Shown: positions 20,801 through 31,306 of the stretch, piece after piece | Numbering within the stretch: the first letter of the stretch is position 1 | How the letters are laid out: every line of letters starts with the position of its first letter | Source of the DNA: Litsea cubeba | Taxonomy: Eukaryota; Streptophyta; Magnoliopsida; Laurales; Lauraceae | Assembly (NCBI GenBank): GCA_012931725.1 | Contig: CM022951.1 | Span: 37,258,399-37,322,398, forward strand | Direction: 5' to 3' | Length of the DNA: 64,000 bases | Notes under the pieces: generated by a model | The model's database searches: none | What the model was told of the DNA's origin: nothing | What the model saw: only the letters and a program-made list of their open reading frames with translations | Position numbers and translations under genes: made by a program

Positions 20801-22447
20801 GGCATAAACTCCTCATAGAGTTTGCCAAGGATGGGCAATCCAGTAATGGCGCTCAGCTCCTTCAAAGAGAAACCAATCTCACCATTCGTCACAACGAAGG
20901 TATTGGTTTGTGGGAGGAATGACTCCAGCATAGCCATGAAGGCCTCGTCGGAAAATATCACGGTCTCCCTAAAAGCGCGGACCGCATCAAAAATCCTGGC
21001 TTCCTTCAAAACGGCGCCACCAATCAGCAGGACGCGATCAGACCAGGACTTCTACTCGGAGTCAGCATTGAAATGGCCACGAAGTTGAAAAGGCTTTATC
21101 CAATTGCTGCCGTCACCGCTGAAAATACCAAGGCCCACCGGTCTCAAATCGACCGATGGATAATCAGAACCCTGGTAGCCGCTGGATGGCATCAACAGGT
21201 CCATGTCTGTAGGCGACCTCTCCGTATATCCAGGAGAACCGCCAACAAAAACCCTGGTCTTGATTACATTTGTCCTTCTCACCCAGCTTGGAGGATCTTC
21301 CCTTTTAGAGCAGGTGGGGGCAAGGCTCATGATCGAGACGGTGCGATCAAACGTCGACCGGGTAGCAGCAGTCTTCTTCTCACCATCTGCTGTGAAAGAG
21401 AACTGAAAACATCTCCTCTGGTATGTCATGTCATCAGGGACGGCATCACCAAAGAAGAAGGTAGGCTTGGGTAAAACACTCTGATCTTCCATCACCCATG
21501 GACGACTGCTTACCATGATCTTATAGAATTCCTCTCCCATGAGAGCGATCAGTCGCTGCCTCATCTCATCTCTGTTGAGGGAGTCGCATTCTTCCAGATT
21601 TCTCTCAACATACTGGACCTTCTCAAAGGCCTGCTGAACGGCTGGATTAGAAGATGTAGCAGATCGACGAGGTACGCTTGTAGCAGGCTCTTTACCCTTG
21701 TTCGTTCTGGAGGAACCACCTGCAAAGGATAGAAAAGAAAAAGATCAAACATCAAAATGACAGAATCTCGCTAAAAAAAAATCTGAGGAAAATTTGACAT
21801 GACTCCGGGGCAATTCCGAAGAAAAGGAACTATCCCGAAAGAAATAGAAAGCTTGAAGATGGGCTTAACATTGCTGCGAGCTCCGAAACTCCAAACTTTC
21901 GAAACCTCAAAGTCTCCGCAAAATCAGGAAGGGCTCAACATCGTTGCGAGCTCCAAATTCCCAAATTTGCGAAAACTTTCAGGTATGCTATCACATCATG
22001 CTACAATTCAATTTACAAAAATATACATGCATGAACATCTTGGTAAAAAAAAATGCATTATCAATGATGAGCAAAAAAAAAAAAAGAAACTTTCTCAAAA
22101 AAAGAAAAGGGAGAAAGAAAACAAAAAAAAAAACAAAGAAAGAAAAGACACTTTCTCAAAAAAAAAAAAAGAGGGAAAGAAAACAAAAAAAAATAAAAAG
22201 AAAAAAAAAGGGGCTGGCCCACAAGCCGTGGCCCACAGGCCCACAAAAAGAAAAAAAGTGCAAAAAAAAAAAAAGAGAAAGCACGAAAAAAAAAAGAGGG
22301 AAAACACGTGTAAAAAAAAAAAAGAGAAAACACGTGGAGAAAAAAAAAAGAAGAAAAGAAAAGAAAGAAACAAAAAAAAGAAAAAAATGACTTTTTATTT
22401 TTCCTACAATGGAGTTTTCTTGAAAAAGGGAACTTACTTGAAGCCAT
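17875..22447 (-). pseudogene. Decayed five-exon gene with a plant mobile domain (PMD-like), antisense within the family-A region
   Basis: Exons, in transcript order: 22447-22438 (ATGGCTTCAA), 21719-19277, 19185-19072, 19003-18893, 18818-17875 (stop TGA). All four introns are GT-AG and the frame carries across every junction. Exon 2 opens Ser-rich (about 50 residues), then has a globular part resembling the PMD family of transposons and MAIN-like proteins: FSLKELSAITGLPILG, then AVYFTYWLGEAIF and FGEQLALVPALY. A charged, Ser/Arg-rich linker and an acidic then coiled-coil-like C-terminus follow, about 1200 residues in all. Breaks: in-frame stops near 21052, 20340, 20142, 20115, 19839, 19622 and 18262, others nearby, and one 1-base insertion near 20520. 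The molecular function of retroelement-borne PMD proteins is unknown; the family call is mine by motif. Confidence 0.72.
22060..22410. repeat. A/G-rich low-complexity tract inside PMD intron 1
   Basis: Long runs of A broken by single or paired G (pyrimidine-rich in the transcript sense), interrupted by a short GC island near 22210. It lies wholly within the 718-bp first intron (21720-22437). The lysine-rich frame it opens on the plus strand is a by-product. Confidence 0.9.
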
Positions 22448-22568
22448 TGATGGAGAAGAAGAAGAAAAGTCTTGAAGATCTTGAAGAAGAAGAACTCTTG
22501 GTCTTGAAGCCCTCTTGGGATTGTTACAAAAGAAAGTAATAAGAGCAAGAGATCCAACCTCCTCCTTG

Positions 22569-22576
22569 TTTTTATA
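22569..22576 (-). promoter_or_regulatory. TATA box of the antisense PMD gene
   Basis: TATAAAAA in TTCTATAAAAACAAGGAGG on the minus strand, about 120 bases before the ATG at 22447. The spacing and a pyrimidine-rich leader in between fit a plant RNA polymerase II core promoter separate from any LTR. Confidence 0.6.
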
Positions 22577-22629
22577 GAAGAAAGCAAACCAGAGAAGGAA
22601 AGAAGAAAGAGGTAAGTGTTATCAATTAG

Positions 22630-22880
22630 TAACCTTACCAAAAGAAAGAGATTAGAAAGATTCTTTCCCAAAAGAAAGATATCTTGAGGGATTTTCTCCC
22701 AAAAAGAAATCAATGAGAGATTTTCTCCCAAAAGATAGGATCAATGAAGGATTCTTTCCCAAAAGAAAGATATCTTGAGATATCCTATCCCAAAATAAAG
22801 GGAACATGAGAGATTCTCTCCAAGTAAAGATATTCTTAGATATTCTCTATCCAAAGGAGATATTTTTGGATATTCTTTAC
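22630..22880. repeat. Degenerate ~40-bp repeats upstream of the PMD promoter
   Basis: Six or seven variants of a unit with GAGATTTTCTCCCAAAAGA and AAGATATCTTGAG words. Divergence between units is much higher than in the neighbouring arrays. Confidence 0.7.
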
Positions 22881-23164
22881 AAAAATGACACCATATGAGA
22901 TCTAAGCAATTTCAAAAGCTTAAGGTCCCATGGGTTAGCCCATATGAGCCAGGTTTGACCACCTAGGCTCTAAAAAAAAAAAAAATTTGGGCTTTTAGTT
23001 AAAGAAAAATCCCTCTTACCAAGAGCATACAAAAATGGTTCCATGCCTCTTTTGAGTTGATTGGACCATACAAAAAAGAATTCCAAGCCCCATGAGCTTC
23101 CAAAAATCAAACCATCCAGCCTCATCTACCAAATTGAGCCAGAATCTTGAAATTGACATTCCAC

Positions 23165-23410
23165 AAAAATCCAAACCAAATCCTGGTCCCCTAACTTGCC
23201 ACATACAGCCTGTTAGGTCACAAGACCAAAACCAAAAACCAAAACCTGATCCCCTAACTTGCCACATACAGCCTGTTAGGTCGCAAGATCAAAACCAAAA
23301 TTGGTCCCCCAACATTCCACATAAAGTTTGTTGGGTCACACGGTCAAAACCAAACCTGACCCCCTAACCTGCCATATACAGCTTGTTAGGTCACAAGGTC
23401 AAAATCCAAA
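23165..23410. repeat. Four-copy ~55-65-bp tandem array with an internal stem
   Basis: Each unit carries CCCCTAACTTGCCACATACA then GCCTGTTAGGTCACAAG, or close variants. CCTAAC and GTTAGG in every unit can pair across about 16 bases. It lies between the PMD promoter and the 3' end of the family-A region. Confidence 0.88.
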
Positions 23411-23624
23411 TCCACATCCCTGATGTCATCTTCAAAACTTTGCCTCGAGATGGTACGCGATCCCTTTCACTACTATAAAATTCCCCTGGAAGCTCAAAAG
23501 GCTACAAATACCAAAAAGAAAGACTGCTTAAAGACTCTTGGTCCAGTCACAGGCTCTCCTTCACAAATCTCTTTGAGGCACATCGACTACAAAAGTTAAG
23601 CAACTCGTCGCCGTACCTCGAGGG

Positions 23625-25537
23625 TGTTGGGATTGATGTATGCCCTAAAGCCCACTACCTGTACTCTCATCTTTTGTTACTGGATATTTACTAGTTATTT
23701 AATGGAATGACTCTTTTCTGCTTAAATATGTATATATGTATGGTTGTGTAAGGCCCATTGTTTCTAGTAAATGAATTAGGTGTGTAGTGTCTACACACAG
23801 ATAGGTCTAATTCATGGACACTGGAAACAACATATTTGTTCATAACTGAGAGATGGAGCTGGGCACTTCATCTTGGTGTAAGTTATAGTGAGAGACTCTC
23901 CTGTATTCAGGGTGACTTACCTAAGTCATTGGAGGACTTTCCCGGATTTATCTCATTAGTGTGGGACTCCTTGTGGCTCTCTTTATGTTGTGGACGTCCA
24001 AGGGGAAGCTTGCATCCTTTTTATAGAAACTTGGAATCCTTTCCTTAAAGACTATCTCTTCTAATTCTCATAGATGTCCTAAAAGGAAAACATAATCTAA
24101 AGATTTATTTCCTTTTAGAAACACTCCAATTAGAAAAAGAAACTAAGGAACTTCCCATAAACTTTAGCAATTAGTAATCCTAGTTGCACAACACTTACTA
24201 ATTTAAGTTTCTAATTCAAAAAGGAAACTTTCTTAAAGGAATACTAATCCAAAGAGGAGTCCAACTTTCCAAGTAGAGAGACCTACTCAAAGTTGGAAAC
24301 CTTACCCATGGAAATCCCATTATGGACGTCCCACATACTAATGCACACCATGGCCCACAAACAATTTATCTAGAATTAAATTCATGTATGCCATCAAAGG
24401 CCTATTTGAATTTAAACTCAAAATTATTTTTCCACTAAAATAATTCATCCAAATGTTATCTAAACATTTTAGGAAACCATGCCAATCTTGGAAAGTGACT
24501 AGAGAAGGGACCAAAAGACATATTTGCCATTGGCTCCCAAAATGACCAAAATGTCCATGCCAATCCCATAGCAACATAAAGACCATTTTAACCTTAACTC
24601 ATTCCACTAAAGAGTTATGGTTGAACTTCAGGGACAAATATATAATATAATAAGCTCGTCAGAAAATGACAGTTGTCTTCGACCTACCAAGTGTAATGAC
24701 CTGAATGCCCCTCTATGTAACATCCATAATCGAGTCAGGATATCACATGTACTATCAACCTTCTCGATTACATCTAAACCTTAGAACTTCATATCCTTAA
24801 CATAATCATCATCCGGATATCATTCTCTTGGTCCAGGGGCGACCCACAAGTTCAATATCCATATGGAACATCCATATACTAAGATCTTAGATTTTGATGA
24901 TCAATCAGATAATTCTAAGGGGACGATCATTCCATCATTTGATGGCATAGATTCTTTATTACATTTGCACGTCCCAACTGATCAAGTCCGAGTACCCAAA
25001 ACACAGAGCTGTTGACCCATGAAAAGAATCTCACCCATAGTGAATTAAAGCACAAGAACTTAACTTCGTCAGTTCATCCACAAATGCTCAAGATTAAGAG
25101 CACTGGTCACTCAGTAGCATGAGGTGACTTGATCTCTCTCTGTGATAGTACTATTTTAGAGATCACACTTACCATGGTCCTGTTCAATGCATTGCATATG
25201 CACTAATGAGATAAATCCGGGAAAGTCCTCCCATGACTTAGGTAAGTCACCCTGAATACAGGAGAGTCTCTCACTATAACTTATATCAAGATGAAGTGCC
25301 CAGCTCCATCTCTCAGTTATGAACAAATATGTTGTTTCCAGTGTCCTTGAATTAGACCTATCTGTGTGTAGACACTACACACCTAATTCATTTATTAGAA
25401 ACAATGGGCCTTACACAACCATACATATATACATGTTTAAGCAGAAAAGAGTCATTCCATTAAATAACCAGTAAATATCCAGTAACAAAAGATGAGAATG
25501 CAGCTAGTGGGCTTTACGGCATACACCAATCCCAACA
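23625..25537 (-). repeat. 3' LTR of the copia element, with ~335-bp inverted terminal arms
   Basis: Minus-strand reading starts TGTTGGGATTGG at 25537, directly after the polypurine tract AAGTGGGAG. Bases 23625-23963 repeat the first ~335 bases of this LTR in the opposite orientation at roughly 96 percent identity, so the segment ends CAATCCCAACA. Between the arms are ~1250 bases of single-copy LTR sequence, including a TATAAAAAGG near 24030 on the minus strand. A normal LTR has only a few bases of inverted terminal repeat. Confidence 0.75.
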
Positions 25538-25551
25538 AACTCCCACTTGCA

Positions 25552-28500
25552 CTAAAGATCACTGCTTCCTAACCTAACACCCATAGACTCAACATGAGAA
25601 GTGAAGACTTTCTCAGTAAGAGTCTTAGTGAATGGGTCAGCTAAGTTATTTGCTGAAGCAATATGCTCCACCACTATTTCTCCATCCTGAATAAATTCCT
25701 GGATTAAGTGGTACTTTCTCTGAATGTGTTTGCCTTTCTTGTGATTCCTGGGCTCTTTGCACTGTGCTACAGCACCAGTGTTATCGTAGTACATGATAAT
25801 CGGTTTTTGCACTGCAGGAACAACTCCCAATTCCAATAGAAATTTTCTGAGCCATACTCCTTCCTTTGCAGCTTCCGATGCCGCCACATACTCTGCTTCC
25901 ATGGTAGAATCAGTAGTACAGGATTGCTTGACACTTCTCCATGATATAGCCCCTCCTGACAGAGTAAAGACGTACCCTGAGGTAGACTTTCTGGCATCAC
26001 TATCAGATTGGAAATCAGAGTCTGTATACGCCAAAGGCGTTAGATCATCTGCTCGAAAGGTTAGCATATAATCTTTCGTTCTCCGAAGATACTTGAATAT
26101 ATGCTTAACAGCTGTCCAATGCATAGGTCCAGGGTTTGACTGATATCTGCTAACCATGCCAACGGCAAAGCAAATATCTGGTCTAGTACATAACATAGCA
26201 TACATGAGGCTTCCAACAGCGGATGCATATGGAACTCTCCTCATGCTCTCTATCTCTTCAGATGTCTTTGGACATTGATCTCGAGACAGTGGTACTCCAT
26301 GTCTAGAAGGTAGCAAGCCCTTCTTGGAGTCATGCATGTTAAACTTGACCAATATCTTCTCAATATATGAAGATTGGGAAAAGGCTAACATCTTATTCTT
26401 GCGATCACACAAAAGCTTGATCCCTAAGATATAACTGGCCTCACCCAAATCCTTCATCTGAAATTGAGAGGATAACCAAACCTTTGTGGATGACAATAAA
26501 CCTACATCATTTCCTATGAGTAATATGTCATCTACATACAAAACAAAAAATGCAACTGCTTTTCCACTTCCTTTCTTATACACACATGGTTCATCAATGT
26601 TTTGATCAAAGCCAAAAGATTTGACTGCCTGATTAAACTTGATGTTCCATGCTCTAGATGCTTGCTTAAGTCCATAAATGGACTTCTTAAGTTTACAAAC
26701 CATGTTATCTTGGCCACTAGCAATGAAGCCCTCTAGTTGCATCATGTAGATGCATTCGTCAAGACTTCCATTAAGAAAAGATGTCTTGACATCCATTTGC
26801 CATATCTCGTAGTCATAATGACATGCGATGGCCAAGAGAATCCTTATGGATTTAAGCATAGCCACTGGTGAAAAGGTTTCCTCATAATCGATACCCTCTT
26901 TCTGAGTATATCCTTTCGCCACCAGTCTTGCTTTGAAGGTTTCCACCTTCCCATCCGCTCCTCTCTTCCTCTTGTAGATCCACTTGCAACCTATGGGTTT
27001 AATCCCTTTAGGTGCATCTACAAGTTCCCAGACTTAATTGGAATACAAAGAATCCATTTCAGATTTCATCGCTTGCTGCCACATGTCAGCATCTATATCC
27101 ATTACTGCTTCATCATAACTAGTAGGATCCTCAACCAGATCTTCAGAGTCTATCTTAAAAGACACTTCTAGATATCTTTCTGGCTGTCTAGAAATTCTCC
27201 CACTACGACGAGGCTCCGGAGTGCTCAAAGGAATATCTTGTTCATCTACTGTCTCAGGATCTGGTACAGATGTTATAGGAGATCCCGGAAGAATCTCCTC
27301 AAGGGTTTCTTTACAACTAAGCTCTTGCTGCATCATAGAATCATCCTCCAAGTATCTAGCATGAGTGCTGATAAGCACTTTTTGCTCCTTTGGATGATAA
27401 AAGATGCCACCTCTCGTTCCCTTAGGATACCCAATGAAGTAGCACATTTCCGATCTGGGTTCCAGCTTGGTAGCTTTATCATTCAGTACATAAGCTGGAC
27501 AACCCCAAATGTGGATATGTCTTAAACTAGGTTTTCGACCTGTCCACATTTCTTGCGCTGTCCTAGGTACTGTTTTAGAAGGTACCAGATTTAAAATGTA
27601 TGCTGCTGCTTCTAGGGCATATCCCCAAAAAGATATAGGTAGGGTTGCATGACTCATCATGGACCTTTCCATATCAAGAAGGGTACGGTTTCTTCTCTCT
27701 GCTACACCATTTTGCTGGGGTGTACCCGGTGCAGACAACTGAGACACAATCCCATGTTGTGTGAAGTACTCTTTGAACTCACCCAGGAGGTACTCACCAC
27801 CTCGATCAGATCGAAGGGCTTTGATATATTTCCCTAGTTGTAGCTCCGCCTCAGCCTTGAATTGCTTGAACTTATCAAACGCCTCAGACTTGCGTCGCAT
27901 TAAGTATACATATCCATACCTAGAGTAATCATCGGTGAAGGTGATGTAATACTCATACCCTCCTCGAGCCGGTTTGTTCATAGGACCACACACATCAGTG
28001 TGAATCAATTCTAACAACTCCTTTGACCTTAGTCCCTTTCCAGAGAATGACCTTTTGGTCATCTTTCCCTTGAGACAAGATTCGCACTGAGGAAAAGGTT
28101 CGAAATCTAATGAGCTTAAAGGCCCATCTTCTACCAACCTCTGAATCCGTTTTAGGTTAATGTGACCCAAGCGTAAGTGCCAAAGATATGTATCATTGAT
28201 TGAAGATACCTTCCTCTTAAGGAAAGTGGAGTTTCCTTGTTGTACATTATGCAGTGTGGGAGCAATAGGATATATATAAAATAAGTTGTCATGTATTCTA
28301 TCGGAACATATAATATTTCCATCTCTACTGACATCAATACCAGAATGGAAAGAAACTGAATAATTAAATTCAATTAATCTGGAAACTGAAATTAAATTCT
28401 TCCTCATGTCCGGAACATAGAAAACATTATTTAAAACTAATATCCTATTACATGGAAAATGTAAGGTAACAACTCCTACTGCAACTGCCCAAACTTTAGC

Positions 28501-29491
28501 TCCAGTTCCAACTCTAAAGGCAAACTCTCCTTTTTCAATCCTCTGCATTATCTGAAACCCCTGCAATGAATTGCAGATATAATTAGTGGCTCTTGAGTCT
28601 ACTATCCATGAGTCAGTAGAATCAACCACTAGACATGTTTCAATGTAGTATGAAAAAGATGTACCTTTCTTAACTGAGGCGAGGAACTTGGGACAATCTT
28701 TCTTCCAATGATCTTTGAGGCCACATTTGAAGCATTTACCTTTGGGCTTTTCATCTGTACCCTTGTCCTTCGTTTTATTACCAGTATTGTCCTTTTTCTG
28801 CCCTTTTCCCTTATTCTGCTTCTTCTTGAACTTCTTCCCTTTCGGGTTTAGTTTAGAGGAAGACTGGAAAAAGTGAGCTTGGGCTTTGGGCTTCATGACG
28901 GCCTTCCGCCGCCTGGAGTTCTTTCATTAACTCAGGTAGAGTCATGTCCATCTTGCTCATATTGAAATTGAGCTTGAACTGATTGAAAGAGTCCGGCAGA
29001 GTTTCAAGAATCATATCAGTTTGACTATCTGCATCAATCCCAGCCCCTAGAATCTCAGCTACATTGAAACAATCCATCAGCTTGAGCATATGCTCTCTGA
29101 CAGGTGTTCCTTCAGCCATCCTAGTATTCATGATAGTCCTTATAGCAGCTTGCCTAGTTGGCCTGCTCTTGTCTGCGAACATCTCAGACAAGGACATCAT
29201 GATTTCATAAGCTGTGTCCTTATGCTCGTGCTGTGTTTACAACACGTTGGACATGGAAGTGAGCATGTAGCATTTAGCCATGCTATTCACTTTCTTCCAT
29301 TTCCTCTCAGCCTCTAACTGGTCATCAGTAGAATTAGCATCAATATCAGGACAGGTTTCTAGTAAGACATACTTGTACTCCTCAGCATTGAGTACTACGT
29401 CAAGATTTCTCTTCCAATCTACGTAGTTAGGTCCAGTCAGTTTGTTCTCACGAAGAATGCACATCAACGGACTAAAAGAATCTTTACCCAT
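25552..29491 (-). pseudogene. Copia Gag-Pol, inactivated
   Basis: Gag starts near 29491 (MGKDSFSPLM) and has KLTGPNYVDWKRNLDVVL and a zinc knuckle CFKCGLKDHWKKDC. Protease reads VDSRAT, where the family has a glycine after Asp-Ser. Integrase has the HHCC region (WHLRLGH to CESC) and a DDE core (HTDVCGP, LRSDRGGE, NGVAERRNR). Reverse transcriptase has LYVDDILLIG; RNase H has AYTDSDF and MEAEYVAASEAAKE. Breaks are a TAA at 29237-29239, a one-base frameshift near 28905, and a TAA at 27034-27036 between integrase and RT. The lineage looks like the Tork/TAR side of copia but I am not sure. Confidence 0.88.
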
Positions 29492-31240
29492 CTCTCTCTG
29501 GATATGAAACGGTTTATAATTAGACAGGCAGTATATATGTAACATGCATATGGTGCTTGTTATAAATGGATAAACAAAGCACAAAACTTTTTACATTATT
29601 TAACCCCAATCATAATGTATCAGTGTTTCAACCTCCTCATAGACCCTCCATCGAAGGGATGGCCGAGCCTATAGTCACGTTGAATTAAGGTACACTTATT
29701 TGGATTATCACTTTTTGGATACACATATCCAGTGGTAGTCCAATCACTGATTGGTTTGGCCTCATATGACAAATAACCCTTAACTTCTAAGGAGAGGTCA
29801 TTACCGTCTTATGTCAAGTGTATAACCATCTCTTATGAAATTTCCCAGAATGTCTATGATTAAGTCCTCCGAAGGGAAGAGACTTTTATCCATTCTAGAA
29901 GTGACCTTTAGTAAAGAGCTCCACCGAAGGGATGGCCGCTCCCACCAGCACTTCATTGACATTCTATAGAAGTGATCTTTAGTAAAGAACTCCACCGAAG
30001 GGATGGCCGCTCCTACTAACACCTCATTACGAATATTCACATTAGTTCACCCATTAACTCATCAAAGCGGTCTTTAGTAAAGAACTCCACCGAAGGGATG
30101 GCCGCTCCTACTAACACCTTAATGAGATAACATGAACCGAAAATGGAAGGCCGTGGGGTCTTTCCAAAACCCCTCTCCCACTTGATTATTTATCACTAGG
30201 GTTTATACTTTTTGACCTTTACATTGTTTACTCAAAAACTCTTTTTAAATCTAGTAAACTTGGTTAATTAAATTTATGACTCAATGACTTGAGTCATCTT
30301 AAAAATAAATAACCTTTGCTTTAAAACATTTGAGCAAATCCCTTTGAAGAGTCAAAGACCTAACTTGGGTTATGGGAACCCATAGGTAGCATCTAATTAG
30401 ATTTTAGTTTAGCCTCTTTTGGAAACCAAGGGTACCAAGATAAACTAAACCCTATCCAATTTTAAACCTTAGACAAAATAGAAGGTGCTGATCTAAGTTC
30501 CGTTTAAAACAATTTGCCAAACTAAAAACAATCTAATATAAAAAGATGCCATTTTTAGAACCTAATGGTGGCCATGTTTCTAGGTGATAATTATAGCAAT
30601 TATATAAAGCATTCATCCATGCATTCCATATATAAGAGCAAATAAAAGTATGCAATCCTTGATGGCTCCTTGCTCTTCGGACTTCTAATCCTTATCGAAC
30701 TAGGACATCAAGAATAGATCTCATCTTTCACCAAGAAGTCTTGTCTCCTCCATCACTAAGGAATCCAGTTACATGCAACCTTTCTTGCTTGAAACTTTCT
30801 TCTTCTTGCTTGTTCCAATAAATTAAATTTATACAAGCAAACCCATAAAAAACAAAACCCCGAATTACATTGGAGATACCTATGCTTTTTAAGAAAGCTT
30901 ACAACAAGACTAGTTGGAATAAAAGTAAAGAAAGAATTACAACTTCCTATGATTGCTAAACGCGCAATCGTACACTCTTCAACTAATGAAAAAACATCCA
31001 AATCCACATAACAATCATGCGAACCATCAAGGATGCAATATACGGCTGCAAACAAAGAGGTTAGTGCATGCAAACACACTATGTACATCATTAAACAAAT
31101 CTGGAAAATAAATTCCAGCATTGTTAATGAAACTTGTACACAACATGCATCATAACATAACTTTAGTAGGGTGCCACCATGCCCATAATCAATCTAGGAT
31201 TAATTATACACAACATGGGATCATGATTTCACATGGAGTG
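29492..31240 (-). other. Copia leader region
   Basis: About 1.75 kb between the primer-binding site and gag, AT-rich, with no coding signal. Three direct repeats of ~45-50 bases (29912-29960, 29977-30026, 30072-30118) share CTCCACCGAAGGGATGGCCG; a fourth partial copy is near 29645. Such long leaders are common in this type of copia element. Confidence 0.7.
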
Positions 31241-31252
31241 GCTCTGATACCA
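31241..31252 (-). promoter_or_regulatory. Copia primer-binding site (initiator tRNA-Met type)
   Basis: TGGTATCAGAGC on the minus strand, the usual complement of the plant initiator tRNA-Met 3' end, one base from the palindrome at 31254-31295. Confidence 0.9.
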
Positions 31253-31253
31253 C

Positions 31254-31295
31254 TGAAAGAAACTGCGATTCAGATCTGAATCGCAGTTTCTTTCA
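31254..31295. repeat. 42-bp perfect palindrome replacing the copia 5' LTR
   Basis: TGAAAGAAACTGCGATTCAG, then AT, then its exact complement. It begins TG and ends CA, abuts the primer-binding site on one side and the GAGGG target duplication on the other. Only ~20 bases of LTR end seem to be present, duplicated in inverse orientation. Confidence 0.85.
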
Positions 31296-31306
31296 GAGGG
31301 GGCATT

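Larger units (their letters stand above)
16889..23624 (+). mobile_element. Probable 3' internal region of a plus-strand family-A element
   Basis: Two clues tie this to the LTR at 31307-33850. First, removing the copia insertion at 23625-31295 joins CCTCGAGGG to GGCATT and the LTR start TGTTGACACC, giving a polypurine tract at the right place. Second, the array at 16990-17425 uses the same CGGCTATAAA-GCC motif, in the same orientation, as that LTR. The region holds tandem arrays and an antisense multi-exon gene, features known from Tat elements between pol and the 3' LTR. The 5' part with gag-pol is missing or replaced by the minus-strand LTR ending at 16888. The assignment is inferred. Confidence 0.55.
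23620..31300 (-). mobile_element. Ty1/copia retrotransposon with unusual termini, target duplication GAGGG
   Basis: The element spans 23625-31295 and is flanked by GAGGG at 23620-23624 and 31296-31300. It reads on the minus strand: 42-bp palindrome, primer-binding site, 1.75-kb leader, gag-pol pseudogene, then a 1.9-kb LTR-like segment whose ends are inverted copies of each other. The two termini do not match: TGAAAGAAAC at the right, and the complement of TGTTGGGATT at the left. The domain order integrase before RT marks copia. It sits in the polypurine tract of the family-A region. Confidence 0.8.

Noticed and set aside
21799..22539. Lysine-rich 246-codon frame on the plus strand
   Set aside because: Produced by an A/G-rich tract that lies in intron 1 of the antisense PMD gene.
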